64,000 nt of DNA from Herminiimonas contaminans (lineage in GTDB: Bacteria; Pseudomonadota; Gammaproteobacteria; Burkholderiales; Burkholderiaceae_D), in NCBI RefSeq assembly GCF_015645465.1, contig NZ_JADOEL010000018.1, positions 1-64,000 on the forward strand. Reading direction: 5' to 3'. The first letter of the stretch is position 1. Every line of letters begins with the position of its first letter. Below are positions 8,692-17,560 of this stretch, in pieces. The position numbers and the translations under genes were made by a program. The notes below the pieces were generated by a model. It had not been told where the DNA came from. It saw only the letters and a list, made by a program, of their open reading frames with translations, and ran no database searches.

Positions 8692-10491
8692 TCAATCCTG
8701 TAGATTCAGCCATGCCTTGCGCAAGCGCTGGGCGCTTACCGGTTTGTCTGCATTTTTCAGATTGACCGCTGGCACATCCGACGCCGCCAGCGCAGCATTG
8801 AAGATCATCAATTCATCACGGCGGAAGGCATGTACACCTATCGCCTGACCAACGCGATAACGTCCCAGCAAATTATCCAGATTAGTCGCCGTTACGCGCA
8901 AACCATCGATGGCGACCAATACATCTCCGGCTGACAAACCAGCCTTGTGCGCTGCGCCGCCTTCATACACGCTGGCGATCTTGCAGTCATTGCCATCACG
9001 TACCGTGCGCATGCCCAGACCCGGTTTCCCATTCTTGCGCGCATCGGCGTAGTCGACACCGAACGGTGCCAGCAATTTGGCGAGCGGAATGTCTTCGGTG
9101 CCGCGCACCCAACGATCCAGTATCCGTTTCAGCTTGAGCCCGGTCACGCTGTCGAAAAGTGCATCGACTTCTTCTTCCGTTACACCGCGTCCCGCTTTGC
9201 CATCCTGATAGAAGTCACGACCATACTGCTGCCATAAGGCCAGCATCACATCATCCAGCGACTTCTTGCCCTTGGTTTGCTCACGTATGGTCAGGTCCAG
9301 CGCCAGGCCAACCAAAGAGCCCTTGGTGTAGTAGCTGACGATGGCATTCGATGCATTCTCATCCTGGCGATAATATTTGACCCAGGCATCGAAGCTGGAT
9401 TCCGCCACGCTTTGCTTGTGGCGGCCGCTGCCGCGCAATACGTTATTCATGGTTTTAGCGACCAGCTTCAGATAAGCCGCTTCGTCTATCACACCACTGC
9501 GCACCAGCATCAAGTCATCGTAATAGCTGGTAAAGCCCTCGAACAACCAGAGCAAAGGCGTATAGCCTTCCTGCGTCAGGTCGTACGGAGCGAAAGCCGC
9601 TGGCTTGATGCGCTTAACGTTCCAGGTGTGGAAATATTCATGGCTGCACAAACCGAGGAAGGTGCGATAGCCGTCGGTCATTTCCTTCTGGCCTTTCACT
9701 GGCAGATCCGCACGCGAACAAATCAACGCGGTTGAAGCACGATGTTCCAGTCCGCCGTAACCATCACCCACCACCATGGTCATGAAGACGTAGCGATCCA
9801 CCGGTGCCCTATGTGTCTTGGGTTCAAACAGCGAAATCTGCGCTTCACATATTTTTTGTAAGTCGGCACCGAGGCGCTGCAAATCCAGATTCGGCACGCG
9901 GCCGGTGAACACCATATCGTGCTGCACACCATGCGCCTTGAAACTCGCCAATGCAAACGTACCGAGCTCGACCGGGTGATCGATCAATTCATCGTAGTTC
10001 GAGGCTATGTAGGAGCCGAAGCCATAGCGTTTCGCTTTCAGCTGGCGCATCGCCGTCGCCACACGCCATTTGGCATAGGCTTCACCTTGCGGCTTCTGGA
10101 TATCGACTTCATGCACGCGCTGTTCCTGGCCATCCACTTGCAGGAAAACACTGGTGCCGTTGAAGAAACCATGCGTCTGATCCAGATGCGCGGTACGTAC
10201 CGACAAGTCCCACGCATAGACTTCGTAGTACACGGTCAATGGGCCAGTGCAGACATCCGCCAGCCAGGTATGCTTGTCCAGCTTGTTCAACGCAACTTCA
10301 TAACCACCCGACTCGGCACGTATGCGCACGATGTTCTTGGCGAACTCACGGATCATGTAGCTGCCAGGTATCCACGCCGGCAAGGAAAAGCGCTGGCCCG
10401 CAGGATCAGGCTGGTTCACTGTCACGCTGACTGCGTACAAATGCGCGGCCAGATCTTTCGGGACGATGGTGTATTGGATTGCGTTTTTCAT
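8692..10491 (-). CDS. M61 family metallopeptidase with PDZ domain
   Basis: A 599-residue protein of the glycyl aminopeptidase (M61) family. The zinc site HEYFH is at residues 284-288 (SHEYFHTWNVKRIKP), with the likely third ligand in WLFEGFTSYY some 25 residues on. An N-terminal beta-rich domain (PAWIPGSYMIREF) and a C-terminal PDZ domain (about 500-590, with AHKAGLSAGDVLVAIDG) complete the usual layout. No signal peptide is evident, so it is likely cytoplasmic. The physiological substrate is unknown for most members. It converges with trpC. Confidence 0.88.
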   Translation of the reverse strand: MKNAIQYTIVPKDLAAHLYAVSVTVNQPDPAGQRFSLPAWIPGSYMIREFAKNIVRIRAESGGYEVALNKLDKHTWLADVCTGPLTVYYEVYAWDLSVRTAHLDQTHGFFNGTSVFLQVDGQEQRVHEVDIQKPQGEAYAKWRVATAMRQLKAKRYGFGSYIASNYDELIDHPVELGTFALASFKAHGVQHDMVFTGRVPNLDLQRLGADLQKICEAQISLFEPKTHRAPVDRYVFMTMVVGDGYGGLEHRASTALICSRADLPVKGQKEMTDGYRTFLGLCSHEYFHTWNVKRIKPAAFAPYDLTQEGYTPLLWLFEGFTSYYDDLMLVRSGVIDEAAYLKLVAKTMNNVLRGSGRHKQSVAESSFDAWVKYYRQDENASNAIVSYYTKGSLVGLALDLTIREQTKGKKSLDDVMLALWQQYGRDFYQDGKAGRGVTEEEVDALFDSVTGLKLKRILDRWVRGTEDIPLAKLLAPFGVDYADARKNGKPGLGMRTVRDGNDCKIASVYEGGAAHKAGLSAGDVLVAIDGLRVTATNLDNLLGRYRVGQAIGVHAFRRDELMIFNAALAASDVPAVNLKNADKPVSAQRLRKAWLNLQD

Positions 10492-10585
10492 GCTGTGCCG
10501 CCGTTATGTGTAAGTACGCTAGTTTAGCTGTATCTGTCGCGCCGCGCAGAGCGTGCGCCAGCAGTAGTCAGGATAACGCAGATAC

Positions 10586-10611
10586 AAAAATGGCCACGCA
10601 AGCGTGGCCAT
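10586..10611 (-). terminator. Intrinsic terminator after dsbC
   Basis: On the minus strand the arms ATGGCCACGC and GCGTGGCCAT pair around a two-base centre and are followed by five T. It lies 23 bases after the dsbC stop codon. Confidence 0.75.
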
Positions 10612-10633
10612 CATGCAATCTGTAGCGCTGTGA

Positions 10634-11356
10634 TTACTGTTTGATTGAAGACAGTTTGACTTCCAGTGCCTTCGCATCAATCGCACCCGGGATGCGGGAG
10701 CCGTCAGTGAAAATAATGGTCGGCGTACCGGTCACACCCATTCTTTGTCCCAATGCCAAAACCTTTTCATGCGGTGTCGAGCATTTATCGGAAGCAGGTG
10801 CCGGTGCTTTGCCATTCAGCATCCAGTCATCCCAGGCCTTGTTGCGATCTGCGGAACACCAGACATTGCGCGACTTGGCAATCGAGTCTGGCGACAGGAT
10901 GTTGTACATAAAGGTATACACGGTAATGTCGTTGATGCCTTCCAGCGTCTGGCGGAAACGTTTGCAATAGCCGCAGTTAGGGTCTTCAAACACGGCGATG
11001 ACGCGCTTGCCATTGCCTTTGACCTGCTTCATCGCGAGTTCCAGCGGCAAATCGCTGAATGCGACCTTATTGATTTCTTCCAGGCGTGCCTTGGTGTAAT
11101 CCTGATAGGTCTTGGTATCGACGATACGGCCTACGAATAAAAACTGCGCTTTGGCGTCGGTGTAGATGATGTCGCCGTTCACTTGCACTTCAAACAAGCC
11201 TGAATAGGGCGTTTTGCTCACAGCCACCACTTTGGCATCTTCGCCCAGACGTGGCTCGATTGCTTTACGTACTGCAGCTTCCTGTGCCGTTTCGGCAAAA
11301 GCAGAGACAAAAGCCAAGCCGAGCAATGCTGCTACGGCAGCCTTGATTAATTTCAT
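10634..11356 (-). CDS. dsbC: Thiol:disulfide interchange protein DsbC
   Basis: A periplasmic disulfide isomerase that reshuffles wrong disulfides and is kept reduced by DsbD. The 240 residues start with a signal peptide likely cut after AFA (residue 21). An N-terminal dimerisation domain follows, then a thioredoxin domain with C128-G-Y-C131 (EDPNCGYCKRF). A second cysteine pair (W-C-S and K-C-S) is present as in family members. The cis-proline region reads GVTGTPTIIF. A ubiH-like gene lies 43 bases upstream on the same strand; the two may share a transcript. Confidence 0.93.
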   Translation of the reverse strand: MKLIKAAVAALLGLAFVSAFAETAQEAAVRKAIEPRLGEDAKVVAVSKTPYSGLFEVQVNGDIIYTDAKAQFLFVGRIVDTKTYQDYTKARLEEINKVAFSDLPLELAMKQVKGNGKRVIAVFEDPNCGYCKRFRQTLEGINDITVYTFMYNILSPDSIAKSRNVWCSADRNKAWDDWMLNGKAPAPASDKCSTPHEKVLALGQRMGVTGTPTIIFTDGSRIPGAIDAKALEVKLSSIKQ

Positions 11357-11399
11357 ATTGATTCCGTTTAAGATTTTTTAGCTGGAGTTACTGATACTT

Positions 11400-12590
11400 T
11401 TACAGGGACTTGCCCAGTGCGTGGCCTATCAGGCGCCTTTTTAAGACAGGCAACTGGTTCACCAAGTTCAAACCAAAATTACGCATCACACGTACAGGCT
11501 CCAGATCCGTGCCGAACAGGCGAGCCAGGCCATCCGTGGTTAATTGCATCAGCAGTATATCTTCCTTGCGGGCACGTGCATAACGTGACAACACGCGCGC
11601 ATCGCCGCAATCTCTATGCTGTCCGCGTTCGCTGACCGCCTTGATCAAACCGGCAACATCTGCAAACCCAAGGTTCATGCCATGTCCGGCCAGCGGATGC
11701 ACCACATGCGCGGCATCACCGATCAGGGCCACGCGCGGCGCGGTAATCGCATGCGGGCGCAGCAAGGACAATGGGAATGACTTCAGAGCTTCAGGTTGCA
11801 AAGGCGACAAGGTGCCCAGCTTGCTTCCTGCCAGTTTTGTCAGGCGCGCAGCAATTTGCGTTAGTGATTCTTTTAACAGAGTATCTGCCAGCCCATCCGG
11901 CGCCGACCACACCAGTGACACGCGCTGCCCCGGCAAAGGCAACAGGGCAATAATGCCTTCCGCCGCCGAGAACCATTGATAGGCAACGTCGTGATGCGGC
12001 ATTTCGCAGGCAAAGTTGGAAACGATGGCACGCTGCCCATACGGACGATAATCAAAATCGATATTGCATTGCGCACGCACCCAGGACTGGCCACCATCGG
12101 CACCAACCACCAGCTCAGCACTCAGGGTATCGCCATTTGCCAGCTGCACGTTTGCAGCTGTCTCATTCGTCTGCAAGGCAACGGCACGGCCACGTACCAC
12201 ATTCACATTGGAAGCAAACTTCAGTGCCGCATCCAGCGCCTGGTTCAGGTTACGGTCTTCGACTATCCATGCCAGCGCACCGACTCGCGCACCATAGGCA
12301 TCGAAAGCCAGCTCACCGGCAGTGGCACCGTCGCCATTGACCACCATTGCATCGACCGGTGCCACACGTGACGCATCCAGCGCTTCCCAGACTTTGACTG
12401 AAGACAGCAAGGCATGCGCAATATGATTGACGGCATAAACACGCACATCCCAATCGTCCGCGGCCGCAGGGGGCTGGGCTGACGCCGGGCTTAACAAAGT
12501 AACCTTCAGTCCGGCCTGCGCAAAACCCAGCGCTGCCGCTTTACCGATAGCCCCGTCGCCGATAATACAAACGTCGCTTTGCACATGCAT
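11400..12590 (-). CDS. UbiH/UbiF-type FAD-dependent monooxygenase
   Basis: A 396-residue flavoprotein hydroxylase of the UbiH/UbiF/VisC group, which adds hydroxyl groups to the ubiquinone ring. The FAD-binding GDGAIGKAAALG is at the N-terminus (slightly unlike the classical GAGPAG), an adenylate segment VVGADGGQSWVR is in the middle, and the second FAD motif ALIGDAAHVVHPLAGHGMN is towards the C-terminus. Which ring position it acts on cannot be read from the sequence. Linkage to dsbC is seen directly. Confidence 0.85.
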   Translation of the reverse strand: MHVQSDVCIIGDGAIGKAAALGFAQAGLKVTLLSPASAQPPAAADDWDVRVYAVNHIAHALLSSVKVWEALDASRVAPVDAMVVNGDGATAGELAFDAYGARVGALAWIVEDRNLNQALDAALKFASNVNVVRGRAVALQTNETAANVQLANGDTLSAELVVGADGGQSWVRAQCNIDFDYRPYGQRAIVSNFACEMPHHDVAYQWFSAAEGIIALLPLPGQRVSLVWSAPDGLADTLLKESLTQIAARLTKLAGSKLGTLSPLQPEALKSFPLSLLRPHAITAPRVALIGDAAHVVHPLAGHGMNLGFADVAGLIKAVSERGQHRDCGDARVLSRYARARKEDILLMQLTTDGLARLFGTDLEPVRVMRNFGLNLVNQLPVLKRRLIGHALGKSL

Positions 12591-12680
12591 AAAGCTGGAT
12601 ATCCGTGAAAATAAGAGGGAGAAAACGATTTCAGTGCGCTCATTATAGCGGCTGCCAACAATTTAATTTGCATCTAGTGC

Positions 12681-12708
12681 TTGCAAATCCCAACAGCTTT
12701 GCTATACT
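12681..12708 (+). promoter_or_regulatory. Promoter of tRNA-Phe
   Basis: A -35 TTGCAA (12681-12686) and a -10 TATACT (12703-12708) are 16 bases apart. The -10 ends ten bases before the mature tRNA, so the primary transcript should begin almost at the tRNA 5' end. Confidence 0.55.
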
Positions 12709-12718
12709 TGCGCGCCTT

Positions 12719-12794
12719 GGCCTGGTAGCTCAGTCGGTAGAGCAGAGGATTGAAAATCCTTGTGTCGGTGGTTCGATTCCGCCCCGGGCCACCA
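12719..12794 (+). tRNA. tRNA-Phe (anticodon GAA)
   Basis: A complete 76-base cloverleaf with encoded CCA. The acceptor arm GGCCTGG pairs with CCGGGCC (one G-T pair), the D arm is GCTC...GAGC, and the anticodon loop is ATTGAAAAT with anticodon GAA. The T arm is GGTGG TTCGATT CCGCC. The promoter and terminator flanking it are both visible, so it is a single-gene unit. Confidence 0.95.
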
Positions 12795-12810
12795 AGAAAA
12801 TCAAGCACTT

Positions 12811-12836
12811 AGCCCACCCTCTGCGGTGGGCTTTTT
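12811..12836 (+). terminator. Intrinsic terminator after tRNA-Phe
   Basis: AGCCCACC (12811-12818) and GGTGGGCT (12825-12832) pair around CTCTGC and run into T residues. Confidence 0.85.
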
Positions 12837-12946
12837 GCTTTTTGGCATGTGCGTGCAATTTACGCATTTTTTGATTTTTCAGTGCTTCGTGTAAAAAATC
12901 GCCAGAATGGAAAAATATTTTTCCGTCCACAGCGAGTTGCGGCAGC

Positions 12947-13993
12947 TCATTTAAATTTGCCAACAGGGGCCGGCATTGCACCGGCGTTACCCTCATTAAT
13001 CCCGGTCGTCGCAAAACGTTCGCGATACACCTTGGGCGTAATCCCGAGTCGCTTTTGAAATACGCGCCGCATGTGGTCATCATCAGTGAAACCGCTCAGC
13101 GCTGCGATTTTTTTGATCGGCAAAGCGACGTCGGCCAATAATTGCTTGGCCAATTCGAGGCGGCTCGCCTCTATGAATTCCTGCGAACTCTGCCCGACTT
13201 CCTGCTGGAATACGCGCGCAAAGTTGCGTACGCTCATCATCGCTTTTTGCGCCAGCGTCGTCGATGACAAGCGCTGATCAAGGTTTTCCAGAATCCAGTT
13301 CTGCACTTCACGAATATTCGGCCTTGCGGTTTTCTGGCTCAGCAAATGCGTACTGAATTGCGACTGGCCACCCGGACGTTTCAGATACACCACCATATCG
13401 GTCGCCACGTCGAGTGCCAGTTCACGACCAAAATCTTCTTCGACAAAAGCCAGCGCCAGATCGATCCCGGCAGTCACACCGGCCGAGGTCCACAAGTTAC
13501 CGCTACGCACAAAGATCGCATTGGCATCAACTTCAATCGCCGGGAATTGCTCCTGCAACATTTGCGCCACGCTCCAGTGTGTCGTCGCGCGCTTGCCTTC
13601 CAGCACACCCGCCGAAGCCAAAAAGAAAGCACCTGAACATAGAGCCGCGAGACGATTGATTTGCGGATGAACTGCGACCACCCAGTCGACGATAGGTCCC
13701 GCATTTTCCAGTGCTCCCTGGATATTCCGTGCACCGACGATGATGGCGTCATCCGGTAGGGCCAGGCTGCTGACCGCTTTGGCCGCATGCAAGACCATCT
13801 GGGTATCTGATTGCACCGGTCCAGCGCTGGTAGATACGAAGCGCACATCATAACCATTACCTTTGCGCTGCCGCTGCAGGTGCAGGTTGGCGTATTCGAA
13901 TACCGACAACGGACCGATGGCTTCCAGTGCCTTGAAGCCCGGATAAATAATGATGTCGACAGTTCTGGGAGCGTGCGGTTTCAATGCATTCAT
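12947..13993 (-). CDS. GlxA-type AraC family transcriptional regulator
   Basis: About 348 residues in two parts. The N-terminal DJ-1/PfpI amidotransferase-like domain (IIIYPGFKALEAIGPLSVFE) has the nucleophile-position cysteine C119 in LAALCSGAFFLASAG. The C-terminal AraC helix-turn-helix pair covers about 225-335, with SVRNFARVFQQEVG and IAALSGFTDDDHMRRVF. ATG 13993 was preferred to an upstream TTG at 14014. It is divergent from the formaldehyde pathway genes, so it is a candidate regulator of them. GlxA-type proteins also control choline, carnitine or arginine use, and the ligand here is unknown. Confidence 0.88.
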   Translation of the reverse strand: MNALKPHAPRTVDIIIYPGFKALEAIGPLSVFEYANLHLQRQRKGNGYDVRFVSTSAGPVQSDTQMVLHAAKAVSSLALPDDAIIVGARNIQGALENAGPIVDWVVAVHPQINRLAALCSGAFFLASAGVLEGKRATTHWSVAQMLQEQFPAIEVDANAIFVRSGNLWTSAGVTAGIDLALAFVEEDFGRELALDVATDMVVYLKRPGGQSQFSTHLLSQKTARPNIREVQNWILENLDQRLSSTTLAQKAMMSVRNFARVFQQEVGQSSQEFIEASRLELAKQLLADVALPIKKIAALSGFTDDDHMRRVFQKRLGITPKVYRERFATTGINEGNAGAMPAPVGKFK

Positions 13994-14047
13994 GGCTTGT
14001 TGTTCGCAGTACAAATGCGCGGTGTGGATTATTGCCCGGAAGCAGAA

Positions 14048-14063
14048 ATGTGCTGTTGCACAT
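14048..14063. promoter_or_regulatory. Inverted repeat between glxA-type gene and frmA (possible operator)
   Basis: ATGTGC, four bases, GCACAT: a perfect six-base inverted repeat in the shared 224-base intergenic region between the divergent regulator and frmA. Its position suits an operator, but a single copy proves nothing. Confidence 0.25.
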
Positions 14064-14217
14064 CACGGCGGCACAGTGCATCGGCCATTAAATTCGAGTC
14101 ATTATGGCAGCATTTTCGGCCAATCATGCATAGGCTTTCCCATATATCGGAGTTGATCAATGACAATCACTGACGTTCTTGTACCTGATTCTTTTACCGA
14201 TAATAAAGAGGCAAAAA

Positions 14218-15324
14218 ATGAAAACCAAAGCAGCCGTTGCGTGGAAAGCTGGCGCGCCATTAACCATTGAAGAAGTTGACCTGGCCGGACCGAAAGCCGG
14301 TGAAGTATTGGTCGAAATCAAAGCCACCGGCATATGCCATACCGATTACTACACACTGTCCGGCGCCGATCCGGAAGGTATCTTCCCCGCTATCCTCGGC
14401 CATGAGGGTGCCGGTGTAGTGGTCGACGTCGGCCCCGGCGTGACGACACTGAAGAAAGATGACCACGTCATTCCGCTGTACACACCGGAATGTCGCCAAT
14501 GCAAATTCTGCCTGTCGCGTAAAACCAATTTGTGCCAGGCCATTCGTTCGACGCAAGGGCGCGGCCTGATGCCGGATGCGACCAGTCGCTTTTCGCTCGA
14601 TGGCAAGCCACTGTTCCATTACATGGGCACATCGACATTTTCGAATTACATTGTGGTACCAGAAATCGCACTGGCAAAGATACGCGAAGATGCACCGTTC
14701 GATAAAGCCTGCTACATCGGTTGCGGCGTCACCACCGGTGTTGGTGCGGTCGTGTTTTCGGCCAAGGTCGAGGCCGGTGCCAATGTCGTGGTATTCGGGC
14801 TCGGCGGCATCGGCCTGAATGTGATCCAGGCAGCAAAGATGGTTGGTGCCGACAAGATCATCGGCGTTGATATCAATCCGGGACGCATCGAAATGGCACG
14901 TAAATTCGGCATGACGCATTTCGTCAATCCGAAGGAAGTGGAAAACGTGGTCGACCACATCGTGCAACTGACCGATGGCGGCGCAGACTATTCGTTTGAA
15001 TGCATAGGCAATACCACCACCATGCGCCAGGCACTCGAATGCTGCCACAAGGGCTGGGGCCAATCTTTCATCATCGGTGTCGCTGCCGCCGGCCAGGAAA
15101 TCAGCACACGTCCGTTCCAGCTGGTAACTGGTCGCGAATGGAAGGGTTCGGCATTCGGTGGTGCACGTGGTCGTACCGATGTACCGAAAATTGTCGACTG
15201 GTATATGGAAGGCAAACTGAATATCGACGACCTGATTACCCACACCTTGCCACTGGAGCGCATCAACGAAGGTTTCGACCTGATGAAAAGTGGTGAGTCC
15301 ATCCGCTCTGTCGTCTTGTACTAA
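14218..15324 (+). CDS. frmA: S-(hydroxymethyl)glutathione dehydrogenase (class III alcohol dehydrogenase)
   Basis: Oxidises S-hydroxymethylglutathione, the spontaneous adduct of formaldehyde and glutathione, to S-formylglutathione. The 368 residues carry catalytic zinc ligands C40 and H62 (GICHTDYYTLSG, GHEGAG) and the structural zinc set C92, C95, C98 and C106 (ECRQCKFCLSRKTNLC). The nucleotide fold is FGLGGIGLNVIQ. The ATG at 14218 has an AGAGG ribosome site eight bases upstream. The next enzyme of the pathway follows after 20 bases. Confidence 0.95.
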   Translation: MKTKAAVAWKAGAPLTIEEVDLAGPKAGEVLVEIKATGICHTDYYTLSGADPEGIFPAILGHEGAGVVVDVGPGVTTLKKDDHVIPLYTPECRQCKFCLSRKTNLCQAIRSTQGRGLMPDATSRFSLDGKPLFHYMGTSTFSNYIVVPEIALAKIREDAPFDKACYIGCGVTTGVGAVVFSAKVEAGANVVVFGLGGIGLNVIQAAKMVGADKIIGVDINPGRIEMARKFGMTHFVNPKEVENVVDHIVQLTDGGADYSFECIGNTTTMRQALECCHKGWGQSFIIGVAAAGQEISTRPFQLVTGREWKGSAFGGARGRTDVPKIVDWYMEGKLNIDDLITHTLPLERINEGFDLMKSGESIRSVVLY

Positions 15325-15344
15325 GTCACTGCGCGGAGGCGACA

Positions 15345-16196
15345 ATGCTAGAACTGATCAGCGAACATGGCTGTTACGGTGGAGAGCAGCGTTTTTATCG
15401 GCACCAATCGACAGCGATCGGGCTACCGATGCGGTTTTCGATATTCCTGCCTGCACAAGCCAGCGCTGGTCGGGTTCCGGCATTGTTTTATCTGGCGGGT
15501 CTGACCTGCACCGAAGAAACCTTTGTCATCAAAGGCGGCGCGCAGCGCGTCGCCGCTGAACTCGGCATGATATTGATCGCACCTGACACCAGCCCGCGCG
15601 GTGCGGACGTAGCAGGTGAAAGCGATAACTGGGATCTGGGCGTAGGTGCAGGCTTCTATGTCAACGCCACCGAAACGCTATGGCAACAGCATTACCAGAT
15701 GTATAGCTATGTACTTGAGCTCTATGATCTGGTCATACAAGAATTCCCCATCAAAGCAGACAGCATAGGCATTACCGGCCACTCGATGGGTGGTCACGGC
15801 GCGCTGGTGATGGCGCTGCGCAATCCGGATCGTTTTCGCAGCGTGTCGGCGTTTGCACCGATATGTGCACCCAGCCATTGCCCATGGGGCATCAAGGCTT
15901 TTTCCGCTTATCTCGGTAACGATCAACAAGCATGGCGCAGCTACGACGCCAGCGCACTGATGCAGGATATGCATACGCCGTTCCCGGACGGCATCCTGAT
16001 CGATCAGGGTTTAAGTGACCAATTCTTCCCGCATCAATTGCTACCGGAGTCCTTCGAGGCAGCCTGCAAGCAGGCGCAACAGCCCATCACCCTGCGGCGA
16101 CACGCAGGCTATGACCACGGCTATTACTTCATTTCAACTTTCATCGAAAACCATCTGCGCTTTCATCATCAGAATTTGCAGTCAGATCGCGGATAA
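15345..16196 (+). CDS. frmB: S-formylglutathione hydrolase
   Basis: Hydrolyses S-formylglutathione to formate and glutathione, completing formaldehyde detoxification begun by FrmA. It is a 283-residue alpha/beta hydrolase with the nucleophile elbow GHSMGGHGA (S147), the segment LAGLTCTEETF that lines the active site, and C-terminal aspartate and histidine in DQGLSDQF and AGYDHGYYF. It forms an evident two-gene operon with frmA. Confidence 0.94.
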   Translation: MLELISEHGCYGGEQRFYRHQSTAIGLPMRFSIFLPAQASAGRVPALFYLAGLTCTEETFVIKGGAQRVAAELGMILIAPDTSPRGADVAGESDNWDLGVGAGFYVNATETLWQQHYQMYSYVLELYDLVIQEFPIKADSIGITGHSMGGHGALVMALRNPDRFRSVSAFAPICAPSHCPWGIKAFSAYLGNDQQAWRSYDASALMQDMHTPFPDGILIDQGLSDQFFPHQLLPESFEAACKQAQQPITLRRHAGYDHGYYFISTFIENHLRFHHQNLQSDRG

Positions 16197-16236
16197 GCTA
16201 CTCCTACCAGCGCTAGCCATGCCTTACCTTCAGGCA

Positions 16237-16252
16237 ATTAACAATTGTTAAT
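16237..16252. repeat. Sixteen-base perfect palindrome upstream of yidB-like gene
   Basis: ATTAACAATTGTTAAT reads identically on both strands. It is in the 178-base gap between frmB and the YidB-like gene, about 120 bases before that start. A dimeric regulator site is a reasonable guess. Confidence 0.3.
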
Positions 16253-16374
16253 ATGTAATCGGCATGCCATCTTTTTGATTTAGTATGGCTGACGTGGGGC
16301 GCGGACTCGCGGCTCATTTCGTGCGGCCATGATGCCGACACGACGGACATGGTTTGCTATTTTCGGAGGATGTG

Positions 16375-16791
16375 ATGGGATTACTCGATCAACTGGCAGG
16401 GCAGGTAATGGGTTCGCTCGGTGCGCAAAAACAGGATCCGGTAGCGCAAGGCGATTTAATCAACAGCATCATGGCACTGGTGAATCAGGCGGGCGGCGTG
16501 CAAGGCTTGCTGGAGAAGCTGCAAAGCGGTGGCCTGGCCGAACAAGTCGCTTCATGGATAGGCACCGGTGAAAACCAGCCGGTATCCGGCGACCAGATCA
16601 AGGACGCACTGGGTGCCGACAACATCCAGCAAATCGCACAACAGGCGGGCCTGGCACCGGAGCACGCAACGACCGGCCTCGCCCAGCTCTTGCCGCAAAT
16701 CATCGACCAGCTCACCCCTAATGGACAAGTCCCGCAAGGTGACTTGCTGGAGCAGGGTCTGGGTATGCTCAAAGGTAAATTTTTCGGCTGA
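16375..16791 (+). CDS. YidB-like DUF937 family protein
   Basis: A 138-residue soluble protein rich in glutamine and glycine. It starts at ATG 16375 with a GGAGG ribosome site seven bases away. The sequence opens MGLLDQLAGQVMG and contains repeated helical segments (ISGDQI-like VSGDQIKDALG, IAQQAGLAPEHATTGLAQLLPQIIDQLTP) typical of DUF937 proteins such as E. coli YidB. Function is unknown. No signal peptide. It stands alone, followed by psiF in the same direction after about 145 bases. Confidence 0.82.
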   Translation: MGLLDQLAGQVMGSLGAQKQDPVAQGDLINSIMALVNQAGGVQGLLEKLQSGGLAEQVASWIGTGENQPVSGDQIKDALGADNIQQIAQQAGLAPEHATTGLAQLLPQIIDQLTPNGQVPQGDLLEQGLGMLKGKFFG

Positions 16792-16936
16792 TTGAGATGT
16801 GCACGGCAGAATTTGCCGTGCGCAGCGCAATACACGTCAACTGAATAGAGTTTCAGGTCGTTGTAGTTCAGGCAGCATGGTTGTACCCATAGCTATACTA
16901 ATAAATGTTTCCGATTCCCTTACTTGAGAGGTTCCC

Positions 16937-17251
16937 ATGAATAAAATTCTAGCGTTTCTCATCTCCGCCGCTTTCGCAGGTGCAGCATTTGCAGCAGATC
17001 CGGCACCCGCTGCTCCAGCCAAGGAAAAAACGGCGCAGCAAACCAAGATGACGACCTGCAATAAGGATGCAGAGGGTAAAAAGGGTGATGAACGCAAAGC
17101 ATTCATGAAAGACTGCCTGAGCGGCAAACCAAAGGTCAGTGCAGCGCAACAGGCTCAGCGCGACAAAATGGCCAGCTGCAACACGGATGCCAAAGATATG
17201 AAGGGCGATCAGCGCAAAGCATTCATGAAGACTTGCCTCGCGAAGAAATAA
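16937..17251 (+). CDS. PsiF repeat protein, exported
   Basis: A 104-residue periplasmic protein. A signal peptide (MNKILAFLISAAFAGAAFA) is followed by an alanine/proline linker and two PsiF repeats. Each repeat has a C-N-x-D-A and a KAFMK-x-C-L segment (TTCNKDAEGKKGDERKAFM and ASCNTDAKDMKGDQRKAFM), so two cysteines per repeat could form a disulfide. E. coli psiF is induced by phosphate starvation; I found no Pho box here. The ribosome site is GAGAGG. Confidence 0.85.
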   Translation: MNKILAFLISAAFAGAAFAADPAPAAPAKEKTAQQTKMTTCNKDAEGKKGDERKAFMKDCLSGKPKVSAAQQAQRDKMASCNTDAKDMKGDQRKAFMKTCLAKK

Positions 17252-17285
17252 TCCCTGCACCCGTCATCTGACGGGCTAAATGAAT

Positions 17286-17320
17286 ATGGGCGGAACTGCA
17301 TGCAGTCCCGCCCATTTTTT
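17286..17320 (+). terminator. Intrinsic terminator after psiF
   Basis: ATGGGCGG pairs with CCGCCCAT around a self-complementary core (ACTGCATGCAGT) and is followed by six T. It lies between the psiF gene and a convergent small gene. Confidence 0.8.
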
Positions 17321-17352
17321 ATTTCCGCTCAAGAATCAGTGATGCAATCAGC

Positions 17353-17511
17353 CTATATCGCAAACAGGATTTCGAGGAAGGTAACGGTTCCCAGCGTGAC
17401 AAGCGGGGCGCCGACCACAAAAGCGGCAATCGGAGCCAGATCGCCATCAGCGTCTACTTTCTTAACGGTAGTATGAACAACGTCGGGTAGGTGAAAATCA
17501 GACAGTTTCAT
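17353..17511 (-). CDS. Small hydrophobic peptide, 52 residues, unknown function
   Basis: On the minus strand an ATG at 17511 has a textbook ribosome site (GGAGG, five bases away). It opens a 52-codon frame ending TAG at 17353-17355. The N-terminal half is polar (MKLSDFHLPDVV...KKVDADGD). The C-terminal 27 residues are hydrophobic, rich in valine, leucine and glycine, and end EILFAI, which suggests a membrane-inserted tail. A promoter stands at the right distance upstream. I do not recognise a family. Membrane peptide, leaderless bacteriocin-like peptide or small regulator are all possible. Confidence 0.62.
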   Translation of the reverse strand: MKLSDFHLPDVVHTTVKKVDADGDLAPIAAFVVGAPLVTLGTVTFLEILFAI

Positions 17512-17560
17512 GATTGCCTCCGGTTGATTCCTACGTTAACTTTCTCGGAATTGCACTTCC

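Noticed and set aside
14260-15345. A 361-codon minus-strand frame opposite frmA
   Set aside because: Shadow of frmA, rich in histidine and aspartate through reverse complementing, with no start signal.
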